Shown here piece by piece: positions 8,881 to 17,051 of a stretch of DNA of 56,004 nucleotides; position 1 is the first letter of the stretch; each line of letters begins with the position of its first letter. Source of the stretch: Terriglobales bacterium (GTDB taxonomy: Bacteria; Acidobacteriota; Terriglobia; Terriglobales; Acidobacteriaceae). The stretch spans positions 1 to 56,004 of the forward strand of contig DATIBR010000184.1 in assembly GCA_035457425.1 (NCBI GenBank), given 5' to 3'. The notes under the pieces are model-generated. The model saw only the letters and a list, made by a program, of their open reading frames with translations. It searched no databases and had not been told where the DNA came from. The position numbers were made by a program, and so were the translations under genes.

Positions 8881-9861
8881 GTGGCGACCACAGCGATGAA
8901 AGCGACCACCACCAAATTCGAGCTGAAGATGGGGAAGGCGACGCGCGAGGCGTACGGCGAGGCGCTGGCGGAGATCGGGCGCAAGAACCCGAACGTCATC
9001 GCCATCGACGCCGACCTGGCGAAGTCCACCTTCTCGGCGACGTTCGGCAAGGAATTTCCCGACCGCTTCTTCACCGTCGGCATCGCGGAAGCGAACATGG
9101 TCGGCATCGCGAGCGGCCTGGCGCTGAGCGGGAAGATCCCGTTCGCGTCGTCGTTCGCGGTCTTCCTGGTGGACAAGGGCTACGACCAGATGCGGATGTG
9201 CGTGGCGTATCCGCACGTGAACGCGAAATTCGTGGGATCGCACGGCGGCATCTCGATCGGCGAAGACGGGCCGAGCCAGCAGTCGGTCGAAGACCTGGCG
9301 CTGGCGTGCGCGCTGCCGGGATTCGTCGTGATCCATCCGGCCGACGAGCATGCGGCGCGGGCGCTGGTGCACCGCATGGCCGAGCACAACGGGCCGTGCT
9401 ACATGCGCACCGGTCGCGCGAAGGCGCCCATCGTGTACTCGGCGAGCGACAGCTTCGAGATCGGCAAGGCCAAGGTCCACGGCGAGGGCCGCGACTGCGC
9501 CATCGTCGCGTGCGGCTTCGAGGTCGGTTACGCCCTGCAGGCGCAGGCGCAGCTCGAAGAAGAGGGCATCCGCGTGCGCGTGGTGGACATGCACACGCTC
9601 AAGCCGCTGGACGAAGACGCGGTTGCCAAGGCGGCGCGCGAGTGCGGCGCCCTCGTCACCGCGGAAGAGCACCTGCTCGATGGCGGACTGGGGGCGCGCG
9701 TGGCCTCCGCCGCGGCAAAGACCCATCCGGTGCCGATCGAGATGGTCGGGGTGCGCGATACCTACGCGGAATCGGCGACGCCCGAGCAGCTCATGGAGAA
9801 GTACGGGCTGACCGCGCCGCACATCGTGAAAGCGGTCCGCGAGGTCCTGAAGCGGAAGTAG
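8881..9861 (+). CDS. Transketolase, C-terminal subunit
   Basis: 326 residues. The pyrimidine-binding half carries the catalytic glutamate in VGIAEANMVGIASGLA and the SHGGISIGEDGPSQQ loop; a C-terminal transketolase domain starts near residue 190. GTG start at 8881 with AGGAG five bases upstream; an ATG five codons later is too far from that site. A strong terminator follows directly. The split arrangement is common in many bacteria and archaea; the active enzyme needs both chains. Confidence 0.93.
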   Translation: MATTAMKATTTKFELKMGKATREAYGEALAEIGRKNPNVIAIDADLAKSTFSATFGKEFPDRFFTVGIAEANMVGIASGLALSGKIPFASSFAVFLVDKGYDQMRMCVAYPHVNAKFVGSHGGISIGEDGPSQQSVEDLALACALPGFVVIHPADEHAARALVHRMAEHNGPCYMRTGRAKAPIVYSASDSFEIGKAKVHGEGRDCAIVACGFEVGYALQAQAQLEEEGIRVRVVDMHTLKPLDEDAVAKAARECGALVTAEEHLLDGGLGARVASAAAKTHPVPIEMVGVRDTYAESATPEQLMEKYGLTAPHIVKAVREVLKRK

Positions 9862-9876
9862 CAGATCCTTCCGCCG

Positions 9877-9902
9877 AGCCCGCGCTCCGCGCGGGCTTTT
9901 TT
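9877..9902 (+). terminator. Terminator of the transketolase operon
   Basis: An 8-bp perfect stem GCCCGCGC / GCGCGGGC with loop TCC, followed by six T. Confidence 0.93.
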
Positions 9903-9910
9903 CCTGTGCT

Positions 9911-9924
9911 GTGACACGGGTCAC
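9911..9924. promoter_or_regulatory. CRP/FNR-type palindrome upstream of the membrane protein gene
   Basis: GTGACACGGGTCAC fits GTGA-N6-TCAC. Its centre is about 51 bp before the ATG at 9969, a usual activator distance from a start site in between. Confidence 0.5.
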
Positions 9925-9968
9925 GGTGGGCGCTCGCCGGCGGAGCTAGTGTCGGTGCGAGGTGCCTT

Positions 9969-10442
9969 ATGGACCTGCTCCACTTTCATCTCGTCCTGAA
10001 TCACGTGCCGGTCATTGGGATGGGCATCGTGCTCCTGCTGCTCGTGGGTGCACTGCTGCGGCGCAGCGCCGAGCTGATGCGCGCCACGCTGGTGCTCATC
10101 GTGGTCCTCGGACTCGCGGCGCTGGGCGCATTCTTCACCGGCGAGCCCGCGGAAGACGGCGTCGAGCATCTTCCGGGGATCTCCAAGGCCACGATCTCCG
10201 CGCACGAAGAGGCGGCGGAGCTGGCGCTCGCGGCGATGGAAACGCTGGCGGTGATAGCGCTGCTCGGCTTGCTGATGTGGGCGCGCAGGCCGGCCGTCCC
10301 GGGGTGGTTCGTGACCGTCATCGTGCTCGGCGCCATCGTGACCAGCGGCGCGATGGGATACACCGCCAACCTCGGCGGCAAGATCCGGCACACCGAACTG
10401 GGCGTCACGAATCCCGCGGCGACCGGGAGCGAGCGCGACTGA
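9969..10442 (+). CDS. Four-helix membrane protein (DUF2231-like)
   Basis: 157 residues with four predicted transmembrane segments (about 12-30, 38-56, 84-102, 108-128). Conserved-looking polar and histidine residues sit near the helices: HFHLVLNHVP at the N terminus, a central SAHEEAAE, and GYTANLGGKIRHTE near the end. This spacing recalls small DUF2231-type proteins, some of which are suspected to bind haem; that is only a resemblance. It is monocistronic, with a CRP/FNR-like palindrome upstream. Confidence 0.72.
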   Translation: MDLLHFHLVLNHVPVIGMGIVLLLLVGALLRRSAELMRATLVLIVVLGLAALGAFFTGEPAEDGVEHLPGISKATISAHEEAAELALAAMETLAVIALLGLLMWARRPAVPGWFVTVIVLGAIVTSGAMGYTANLGGKIRHTELGVTNPAATGSERD

Positions 10443-10472
10443 GAGCGGCCGATTCCGCGATTTCAGCGGCTT

Positions 10473-10481
10473 TGCTATAAT
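10473..10481 (+). promoter_or_regulatory. Extended -10 promoter of tRNA-Glu
   Basis: TGCTATAAT is a perfect TATAAT with the TG extension, followed by a T-run. No good -35 is seen. It is 19 bp before the mature tRNA. Confidence 0.8.
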
Positions 10482-10499
10482 TTTTTGGTCCCGCCAGGT

Positions 10500-10574
10500 G
10501 GCGCTATCGTCTAGGGGTTAGGACGGAAGATTCTCAATCTTCAAACCCGGGTTCGATTCCCGGTAGCGCTACCA
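10500..10574 (+). tRNA. tRNA-Glu (anticodon CUC)
   Basis: A full cloverleaf of 75 nt including an encoded CCA (10572-10574). The acceptor stem is GGCGCTA / TAGCGCT with a G-U first pair. The D arm is GTC...GAC, the anticodon stem GAAGA / TCTTC encloses loop TTCTCAA, giving anticodon CTC, and the T stem CCGGG / CCCGG has loop TTCGATT. It decodes GAG, the dominant Glu codon in this GC-rich genome. Confidence 0.97.
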
Positions 10575-10691
10575 ACCTTCCTCCATCACTGTCTCCCCGC
10601 GTCCCGTTCCGGGAAGCCGAAGCTCCACGAGGGCCGATTCCGGTTGGAAGCTCGTCCGCCGCCTGCTGCGATAGCAGCAGGAGGTTGCCCC

Positions 10692-10991
10692 ATGCTCGAC
10701 GCGGAGCGCGAAGTGCGCGCTCTGGCCAACATGTTGGACTTCGGTTGCTTCGTGGTGATCTTCCTGCTGCACGCAGTGGTTCTGCTGTCGCTGGCGTCGG
10801 TAGTGCGCGCCGGTTGGCTGGGAGCCACCGGGCTGCTGGTGATGGTGCTGCCGCTGGGCCTGTGGCTGTTCGCCCTGATCACGCTGCGCAAGTACCTGGA
10901 GCGGCCGCGACAGCGCTTCCGCTTGCGCTGGCGGTGGGATACCCACGAGCCCAGGCAGGAGCCGGCGCAGGATGGTCCCAAGGCCGCATGA
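10692..10991 (+). CDS. Small two-helix membrane protein
   Basis: 99 residues starting at an ATG with a perfect AGGAGG seven bases upstream (10679-10684); the frame stays open 16 codons earlier but without a better site. Two hydrophobic helices (about 20-40 and 44-65) are followed by a basic Arg-rich segment (RKYLERPRQRFRLRWRW) and an acidic/proline tail, implying a cytoplasmic C terminus by the positive-inside rule. I do not recognise the family. Confidence 0.75.
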   Translation: MLDAEREVRALANMLDFGCFVVIFLLHAVVLLSLASVVRAGWLGATGLLVMVLPLGLWLFALITLRKYLERPRQRFRLRWRWDTHEPRQEPAQDGPKAA

Positions 10992-11134
10992 ATCGCGACC
11001 TCGAGCCAGCATTACCATCGTTATCTTGCGTTTGGCGGCGGCAAGGCGCATTCTTTCCACAGAAACACCAGCAATCTCCCAGGTCAGACCCCCTTCTGGC
11101 CAAGCATGTCAGCAGTCAAGGAAGACGTAGGCAC

Positions 11135-11488
11135 ATGGATAAGCTCGTCCAGAAGCAGACGACCGCCTCCGACGCGAAGACGAGGCGGTGGGGCCGGTAC
11201 AAGGTCGAGGTGCGGGTGAAGGTGGTGCTTGCCAACCGCGGCGCGGTGTATGGGCAGGGCTCGGACATCAGCGAGGGCGGCATGGCGCTGTTCATCCCCA
11301 CGGAACTCGAGGTGGGGCAGACGATCAAGGCGGAGCTGACCCTGCCGTATTGCCGCGAGAAAGTGGGACTGCGCGGGGTGATCCGCAACCGCGCCGGCTT
11401 CCGCTACGGCGTGGAGTTCAGCGTGCTCAGCGACCACGAGAAGATCCTCATCCAGAGGGTCTGCCACGCGCTTTCCATGGTGCAATAG
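11135..11488 (+). CDS. PilZ domain protein
   Basis: 117 residues forming a single PilZ domain. An arginine cluster (TRRWGRYKVEVRVKV, about 16-30) precedes SDISEGGMAL, the (D/N)xSxxG motif, followed by beta strands and a C-terminal helix. It is expected to be a small cyclic di-GMP receptor. The ATG at 11135 has AAGGAAG about ten bases upstream. It is the second PilZ protein in the window; the partner is unknown. Confidence 0.83.
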   Translation: MDKLVQKQTTASDAKTRRWGRYKVEVRVKVVLANRGAVYGQGSDISEGGMALFIPTELEVGQTIKAELTLPYCREKVGLRGVIRNRAGFRYGVEFSVLSDHEKILIQRVCHALSMVQ

Positions 11489-11561
11489 GGGCTGTTCCGA
11501 TTTCCGGACAAGGACAAAGAAAACGAGGGCAGGGCGCCGCGCCTCTGGTAAAAGTTCGCTC

Positions 11562-11948
11562 ATGGACGACGTGAACCGCAGGATCGCGCTGGTCACCGAG
11601 GAGCTGCGCAAGCTGGAACAGGACCTGATGTGGACCGCCGTGGACGACGCCGACAGCGAGAAGCTCCGCCTGCTCGACGGCGCCAACAGCACGCGGCTGG
11701 TCACCGAGTTCAAGATCGCGGTCGATGGGATGCGGCGCTTCCTGTGGGCCTACATCGAAGCGGCCGACCGCTACCGCGGCGCCGGCATGAACTACGCGTT
11801 GCAGACGGCCCGGCTGCAGCGCGCGACCGAGATGCTGCACTCGCTGCACGAAGAGCTGCCCGACGGCGCGCGCGCGGAAGCGCGTGAGCTGCTGGCCAAA
11901 GTCGCCGCGCTCGTCCAGGACCATCGCTCGCGGCAGGCGAAGGCCTAG
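11562..11948 (+). CDS. Uncharacterised helical protein
   Basis: 128 residues, almost entirely predicted alpha-helix with charged heptad-like stretches (MDDVNRRIALVTEELRKLEQ at the start), no signal peptide and no membrane segment. I do not recognise a family. It lies 73 bp after the PilZ gene on the same strand and may be co-transcribed with it. It converges with the metallophosphoesterase gene, whose stop abuts this one with no spacer. Confidence 0.7.
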   Translation: MDDVNRRIALVTEELRKLEQDLMWTAVDDADSEKLRLLDGANSTRLVTEFKIAVDGMRRFLWAYIEAADRYRGAGMNYALQTARLQRATEMLHSLHEELPDGARAEARELLAKVAALVQDHRSRQAKA

Positions 11949-13028
11949 CTACTTCTTCTTCTTGGCCGCCGAGTCGGAGTTCCCGGCAAAGCACCAGTGA
12001 ACGAATGCCGGCGCGTAGCGCGCCGCCACCTCCGGCGGCACGTCCCCTTCCTTCACCTCGCGATATTCGAGCTCCAGCGCGCCGGAGGCTTCGGCGGTGA
12101 CGAGCAGGTAGCCGTAGACATCGGTCTTCGAGCCGGAAGGCGCGTCGGGCGGCAGCGCGTAGCGATGCGCTCCGCCGGACCCGACGATGTACCCCGGAAG
12201 CACGCCGCCATTCTGCTTCCAGAAGGGCGTGTCGAAGGCGTTGGGCATATAGAAGTGCTGATGGCTGGCGAAGACCGTGACCGGCTTGCCGGTCTTCTGC
12301 TTGAACTCGAGCAGCATGCGGTAGACGCGCTCGCCGCTCGTCAGGCCAAGCTCCCAGTCGTCCATGGCGTGGTCCCTGCCGAACGAATGCGGCAGGGCCG
12401 CATGCGACCCGACGACCACGGCCTTGACCTCGGGATTCGCCGCGGCGCGCTGCAGCACGCCCTCGAACCACGCCATCTGCGCGGCGTCGAACTGGTCGCG
12501 GCTGGCGTTGTCGAGGTAGATCAGGTCGAGGCCGCGCTCGATCCAATGGAAGTACGTCCTCGGTTCGCGCGTCTCCGGCTCTTCGTTCCGGCGCAGCGCC
12601 TCGACGGCGGGCTGGTTCACGTAGGGGCGGAAAGCAGCCAGGAAGTCGGCGCGCGTGTTGCCGCCGTACAGTTCGTGGTTGCCGATGCCGAGGAAGACGG
12701 GAGTATCGCCCCACGCCCTGAGCTGGTGCTGTTGGAAGTCCTGCCAGGCGGTCTCGCGCTGATACTGCTCGAGCGACGGCGGCTGCCGGTCCTTCGCGTT
12801 CAGGATGTCTTCATCGATCTTGCTGCCCCAGCGCAAGTCGCCGAGGTGCCAATAGAAGGCGACGCCTTGCTCGCGCGCGTCGGCGGCGATGGCGGGCATC
12901 ACGACGTCGCCGCAATTGCGCGAATCTCCGGAGATGGCGAACTTGAACTCCGCGGGAGCAGGCGGGGCCGGCTTCTTCGCCGCGGCCAGCAGCGGGAGGC
13001 AGAGCACGAGCGCCAACAGTCGCTTCAT
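11949..13028 (-). CDS. Exported metallophosphoesterase
   Basis: 359 residues. A signal peptide covers residues 1-17. The calcineurin-like metal-binding blocks occur in order: GDSRN (about 34), WHLGDLRWG, GIGNHELYGG, VVGSHAALPHS and ASHQHFYMPN. The last replaces the usual GHxH by SHQH but keeps both histidines. It should be a periplasmic or surface phosphatase with two metals; the substrate is unknown. The C terminus ends in four lysines. It diverges from the D,D-dipeptidase gene with only 40 bp between the starts. Confidence 0.87.
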   Translation of the reverse strand: MKRLLALVLCLPLLAAAKKPAPPAPAEFKFAISGDSRNCGDVVMPAIAADAREQGVAFYWHLGDLRWGSKIDEDILNAKDRQPPSLEQYQRETAWQDFQQHQLRAWGDTPVFLGIGNHELYGGNTRADFLAAFRPYVNQPAVEALRRNEEPETREPRTYFHWIERGLDLIYLDNASRDQFDAAQMAWFEGVLQRAAANPEVKAVVVGSHAALPHSFGRDHAMDDWELGLTSGERVYRMLLEFKQKTGKPVTVFASHQHFYMPNAFDTPFWKQNGGVLPGYIVGSGGAHRYALPPDAPSGSKTDVYGYLLVTAEASGALELEYREVKEGDVPPEVAARYAPAFVHWCFAGNSDSAAKKKK

Positions 13029-13068
13029 CGGTCCTCAAATCCTACCAGCCGGGGGGTACAGTAGTCAG

Positions 13069-13806
13069 ATGCCGCACCTGCCGCGTTTGCCCCTCCTGAT
13101 CCTGCTGTTCGCCGGGCTGCTCGGCGCGCAGGAGCCCTCCGAGCAGTCGTTTCGCATCATGCCGGTGCGGCCGGTCGCGCAGTTGCGCGCCGAGGCGCTG
13201 GCGGCGAAGCCTCCGGTGGAGCAAGGGAAGCGCAAGCCGGAGCTGGTCGAACTGGTGAACCTCGACCCGACGATCAAGCTCGACATCCGCTACGCCAGCG
13301 CCAACAACTTCTTGAGCACACCGATGTACACGGAGGCGCGCGCGTTCCTGCAAAAGCCGGCGGCCGCCGCGCTGGTGCGCGCGCATCGCCGACTGAAGAA
13401 GCAGGGCTACGGTCTGCTCATCCACGACGGCTACCGGCCGTGGTACGTGACGAAAATGTTCTGGGACGCGACGCCGGCGGACAAGCACGAGTTCGTCGCC
13501 GACCCGAGCGAGGGCTCCCGCCACAATCGCGGATGCGCCGTCGACCTGTCGCTCTACGACCTGAAGACCGGGCGCGAGGTCGCCATGCCGAGCGGCTACG
13601 ACGAGATGAGCGAGCGCTCTTACGCCGACTACCCGGGCGGCACCGCCGAGCAGCGCCGCCTGCGCGACCTGCTGCGCCGCGCCATGGAGCGCGAAGGCTT
13701 CCAGGTCTACGAGCAGGAGTGGTGGCACTTCGACTACCAGGACTGGAAGAAGTACCCCATCCTCAACGTTCCCTTCGAAAAGCTTGGCAGCCAGATCGCG
13801 AAGTAA
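13069..13806 (+). CDS. D-alanyl-D-alanine dipeptidase, VanX-like, exported
   Basis: 245 residues. A signal peptide covers about 1-20. The VanX/DdpX active site is complete: the arginine in IHDGYRPW, the zinc ligands in SRHNRGCAVDL (SxHxxGxAxD), and catalytic Glu with zinc-binding His in QEWWHFDY. It should cleave D-Ala-D-Ala outside the cytoplasm, which fits recycling of wall peptides rather than vancomycin resistance; no vanH, vanA or vanRS genes are present. A 58-residue membrane protein gene follows 68 bp downstream. Confidence 0.9.
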   Translation: MPHLPRLPLLILLFAGLLGAQEPSEQSFRIMPVRPVAQLRAEALAAKPPVEQGKRKPELVELVNLDPTIKLDIRYASANNFLSTPMYTEARAFLQKPAAAALVRAHRRLKKQGYGLLIHDGYRPWYVTKMFWDATPADKHEFVADPSEGSRHNRGCAVDLSLYDLKTGREVAMPSGYDEMSERSYADYPGGTAEQRRLRDLLRRAMEREGFQVYEQEWWHFDYQDWKKYPILNVPFEKLGSQIAK

Positions 13807-13835
13807 CGGGAACCCGCAAGCGCCGGGCGGTGTCC

Positions 13836-13856
13836 GTAGGAATAGCAGCTTCCTAC
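13836..13856. promoter_or_regulatory. Perfect dyad before the 58-residue protein gene
   Basis: GTAGGAA and TTCCTAC are perfect 7-bp arms around a 7-nt loop, ending 18 bp before the start codon. It could be an operator or a leader hairpin. Confidence 0.4.
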
Positions 13857-13874
13857 ATACTTCCTAGAGGACCC

Positions 13875-14051
13875 ATGACGGCGAAGTTGATGTTGGCCAT
13901 CTTCCTAACCTCCTACGCGCTCGGCAGCACGGTCTACGAGGCGTTCTCCCGCAACCTGGGCATCGTGGCCATCGCGATCACCATCGCGTGCGCCGTGAGC
14001 GGCACGTTCCTGCTGTGGCGGACGGCCGAGGAGCAGCTCCCGAGCGAGTAG
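13875..14051 (+). CDS. Small membrane protein, 58 residues
   Basis: Starts with ATG preceded by GAGG at five bases. Two hydrophobic segments (about 4-17 and 27-48) and an acidic C terminus (TAEEQLPSE) describe a tiny two-helix inner-membrane protein. I do not recognise the family. It has its own strong ribosome-binding site, a dyad upstream and a terminator just downstream, which argues for a real gene. Confidence 0.68.
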   Translation: MTAKLMLAIFLTSYALGSTVYEAFSRNLGIVAIAITIACAVSGTFLLWRTAEEQLPSE

Positions 14052-14065
14052 CGCTCTGTCAAAAA

Positions 14066-14099
14066 GCAAAAGGCGCGGCCCGACCGGCCGCGCCTTTGC
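14066..14099. terminator. Bidirectional terminator
   Basis: GGCGCGGCC (14072-14080) pairs with GGCCGCGCC (14086-14094), flanked by A and T runs. It separates the small membrane protein and the convergent DUF885 gene. Confidence 0.87.
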
Positions 14100-14112
14100 T
14101 CTTGCCTGCGGA

Positions 14113-15912
14113 CTAGCGGCTGGCGTGCGTGGCGCCGGCGGCGTGCTTCTGCTGCTGGATCCAGGCATTGATGCGTTCTTCGAGGACGTCGAGTGGCAGA
14201 GCGCCCGCGCCCAGGACCTCATCGTGATAAGCGCGGATGTCGAACTGCGAGCCCAGCTCCTGCCTCGCCTTCTCGCGCAGCGCCGCGATCTTCAGCGCGC
14301 CGACCTTGTAGGCCAGCGCCTGGCCGGGCCACGCGATGTAGCGGTCGGTCTCCGACTGGATGTCGGGCTCGTCCTGCGCCGAGTGCGCGTGGAAGTAGTC
14401 GACCACCTGCTGGCGCGTCCAGTGCTTGTAGTGGACGCCTGAGTCCACGACCAGCCGGATGGCGCGCAGCATCTCGTCCTGCAGGCGGCCGTAGTCCGAA
14501 TAGGGATTCTGGTAGAAGCCGACTTCCTTGCCAAGCTTCTCGGAGTAGAGCGCCCAGCCCTCGACGTAGGCGGTGTAGCCGGCTTGCTGCCGGAACGGCG
14601 GGAGCGTCGGGAGCTCCTGCGCGATCGAGATCTGCATGTGGTGACCCGGCACGCCTTCGTGGTACGCCGTGGACTCGAAGCTGATGATCTTGCGGTCCTG
14701 GTAGTCGCCGGTGTTCACCATGATGTGGCCGGGACGCGAGCCGTCGGGCGTGCCCTGGTTATAGGAGGCGCCGGAAGCTTCCTTCTCGCGGAACTGCTCG
14801 ACCGGCATCACCTCGACCTTCGCCTTCGGCATGCGGCCGAACAGTTGCGGCAGCTTGGCGTTCATCTGGTCGATGTAGCGGCGGTAGTAGTTCAGGATGT
14901 CCTCGCGCGACGTGGGCCGCAGCTTCGGGTCCTTCTCGATCGCAGCGTTGAAGCTCTTCAGGTCGGTGTAGCCCTGTTTCTTCGCGATCTCGAGCATCTC
15001 GCCCTCGATGCGCGCCACTTCCCGCAAGCCGAGCTGGTGGACTTCCTCGGGCGACATGCCGGTAGTGGTCATGTCCTTGATGCGGGCGCGGTAGCGCGCG
15101 TCGCCGTCGGGCAGCGACCAGATGCCTTCATTCGCTCGCCCGGCTGGGGCGTACTGCTCCTTCACGAACTGGTCGAACTTGGCGTACGTGGGCATCACCG
15201 CGTCCTGGATCGCGGCGAGCACGGCGGCGGAGAGCCGCTGCTTGTCGGCGTCGGAGAAAGATGCCGGGAACTTCTTCAGCGGCATGGCGAAGGGCGTGTC
15301 TTCCGGCTTCTGGCTGGTGATGCGCTCCACCTGCGCCGGGATCTTCTCGAGCAGGTACTTCGGAGGCATCAGCTTGTCGCGCATGCCGTTGCGCATCTGG
15401 ACCATCGTCTCGTCGAAGGCGCGCGGGAACTGCTTCAGGCGCGCGATGTAGTCCTCGTAATCCTTCACGGTGTCGAAGGGCAGCAGCTGCACGAGTTGCG
15501 GCGCGTCCAGATGGATGCCGAAGAACTGGTTGACCGGCATCTCCCAGTTCTTGAAGTGCGCGTTGTCGAGCTGGCGCGAGAGGTCGCGGACCATCAGGCG
15601 CTTGTTCAGCTGCTCCTGCTCGGGGAAGCCTTCGGTGTCGACGGAGTTGAACTTGTCGAGGAAGACCCTGGTCTGGCGCAGGTCTTCGTCGATGGCCTTC
15701 TGGGAGAAGTCGCTCAGCTTGTCGTTGTATCGCTTGTCGCCCAGGATGGACGCGAACTCGGGGTTCGTGCGCAGCACGTATTCCCACTGCTCCTTGAGCA
15801 GCGCGTCGAGCTTCTTGCGGTTGGCGTCGACTTGTTCCTTGGTGTGCGGTTGCGCCACCAGCAGCGGCGCGCAGAAGGTCAGGGCGAGCAGAAAGACACA
15901 CAGGTTTCGCAT
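14113..15912 (-). CDS. DUF885 family protein, predicted exported metallopeptidase
   Basis: 599 residues. A signal peptide covers about 1-20. The DUF885 signature YHEGVPGHHMQ (about 425-435) supplies an HExxxxHH-type metal site and is followed by AQELPTLPPFRQQAGYTAYVEGWALYSEKLG, with the second glutamate expected of zinc peptidases of this fold. The C-terminal DIRAYHDEVLGAGALPLDVLE is also family-typical. The start at 15912 is preferred because GAGGA lies five bases upstream; an ATG five codons earlier lacks a site. Substrate unknown; members are often secreted in Acidobacteriota and Bacteroidota. Confidence 0.9.
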   Translation of the reverse strand: MRNLCVFLLALTFCAPLLVAQPHTKEQVDANRKKLDALLKEQWEYVLRTNPEFASILGDKRYNDKLSDFSQKAIDEDLRQTRVFLDKFNSVDTEGFPEQEQLNKRLMVRDLSRQLDNAHFKNWEMPVNQFFGIHLDAPQLVQLLPFDTVKDYEDYIARLKQFPRAFDETMVQMRNGMRDKLMPPKYLLEKIPAQVERITSQKPEDTPFAMPLKKFPASFSDADKQRLSAAVLAAIQDAVMPTYAKFDQFVKEQYAPAGRANEGIWSLPDGDARYRARIKDMTTTGMSPEEVHQLGLREVARIEGEMLEIAKKQGYTDLKSFNAAIEKDPKLRPTSREDILNYYRRYIDQMNAKLPQLFGRMPKAKVEVMPVEQFREKEASGASYNQGTPDGSRPGHIMVNTGDYQDRKIISFESTAYHEGVPGHHMQISIAQELPTLPPFRQQAGYTAYVEGWALYSEKLGKEVGFYQNPYSDYGRLQDEMLRAIRLVVDSGVHYKHWTRQQVVDYFHAHSAQDEPDIQSETDRYIAWPGQALAYKVGALKIAALREKARQELGSQFDIRAYHDEVLGAGALPLDVLEERINAWIQQQKHAAGATHASR

Positions 15913-16007
15913 GCAGTCCTCGAGCATTTAGACGGAGCTCCCCAGGGTTGGTTAGACAGCAGGAGTCCTTAGAAGGGTACTACGGGCGAGGAGGCGGGAA
16001 GGTTCCG

Positions 16008-16220
16008 CTAGGCGGCAGCGGCGGGCGAGGCGTGGTCGCCCAGGCGGAACTCCGAGCCGCAGAGGGCACACTGGATCTCCCACGAGTGCCCGGAGACGCC
16101 GCGGCGCTTCTTGGCGTCGGGCAGGTGGTCGAGCAGGTTGTAGGTGAAGCAGTTGGGGCACTGCGCGCCGCGCGCGTGCGGCAGCGGCGAGACGAGAAAT
16201 GGGCGCATCGGGGCCGACAT
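16008..16220 (-). CDS. Small zinc-ribbon protein
   Basis: About 70 residues if begun at the ATG at 16220; the frame extends to a TTG at 16298, and neither has a good ribosome-binding site. Two cysteine pairs, CPNC (FTYN) and CALC (GSEF), about 30 residues apart, form a probable zinc ribbon. The C terminus is Ala-rich. Function unknown; such proteins often bind nucleic acids or other proteins. It is divergent from the ABC transporter genes. Confidence 0.6.
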   Translation of the reverse strand: MSAPMRPFLVSPLPHARGAQCPNCFTYNLLDHLPDAKKRRGVSGHSWEIQCALCGSEFRLGDHASPAAAA

Positions 16221-16322
16221 ATCTAGAAAGATGCGCGTCGCCCGCGCCAAGTTCGCCGGAACGCGGAGCCGCTCGGGAAACTTTGTGGCCGTTCCCAACG
16301 TAGTAACATCAGTAAATACGAC

Positions 16323-17051
16323 ATGCCTCAGCTCCTAGACAGCCCAGCCGTCGCCGTCCGCAATGTCTCCCGGCACTACCCAATGGGCCAAACGGTGGTG
16401 CGCGCGCTCGAGAACGTCAGCCTGGAGGTCGGCGCGGGCGAGTTCGTCGCGCTGCTCGGCAGCTCGGGCTCGGGGAAATCGACCCTTCTGAACCTGATCG
16501 GCGGGCTGGACCGCCCGAGCTCCGGCTCGATCACCGTGATGGCGCGGGACCTCGCCCGGCTGAGCTCGAAAGAGCTGGCCGCGTACCGGCGGAACACCGT
16601 CGGGATGATCTTCCAGTCGTTCAACCTCGTGCCTTCGATGACGCTGGCGGAGAACGTGGAGCTGCCGATGCGGTTCGCCGAGGTCGAGCGGAAGCGGCGG
16701 GGCGAGCTGGTGCGCCAGGCGCTGGAGCGCGTGGGGCTGGCCGACCGCGCGACGCACCGCCCGAGCGAGCTTTCCGGAGGCGAGCAGCAGCGCGGCTCCA
16801 TCGCGCGCGCGCTGGTGAACCGGCCGGCGTTATTGCTGGCGGACGAGCCGACCGGCAATCTCGACAGCCACACCGGCGCCGAGATCATGAACCTGGTGCA
16901 AGGGCTGAACCGCGACGGCATGACCGTCGTCCTCGTCACGCATGAGCGCGCGCTCGCCGACCGCTACGCGAGCCGCCAGATATTCCTCTCCGACGGCCGG
17001 CTTTCGGCGCATCCGGTGGCCGCGGCCGAGGCCGAGGAGGTGGCGCCATGA
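16323..17051 (+). CDS. ABC transporter ATP-binding protein, MacB/LolD type
   Basis: 242 residues with all ATPase motifs: Walker A GSSGSGKST (about 50-58), Q-loop IFQSFN, signature LSGGEQQR, Walker [13 protein letters not shown] and the switch His in VTHE. It belongs to the group that pairs with FtsX-fold permeases. After the signature it reads GSIARALV, where relatives normally have VAIARALV. The permease start overlaps its stop by ATGA. Confidence 0.93.
   Translation: MPQLLDSPAVAVRNVSRHYPMGQTVVRALENVSLEVGAGEFVALLGSSGSGKSTLLNLIGGLDRPSSGSITVMARDLARLSSKELAAYRRNTVGMIFQSFNLVPSMTLAENVELPMRFAEVERKRRGELVRQALERVGLADRATHRPSELSGGEQQRGSIARALVNRPALLLADEPTGNLDSHTGAEIMNLVQGLNRDGMTVVLVTHERALADRYASRQIFLSDGRLSAHPVAAAEAEEVAP

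Noticed and set aside
13069-13806. Vancomycin-resistance gene
   Set aside because: No vanH, vanA or regulators nearby, and the signal peptide places it outside the cytoplasm.
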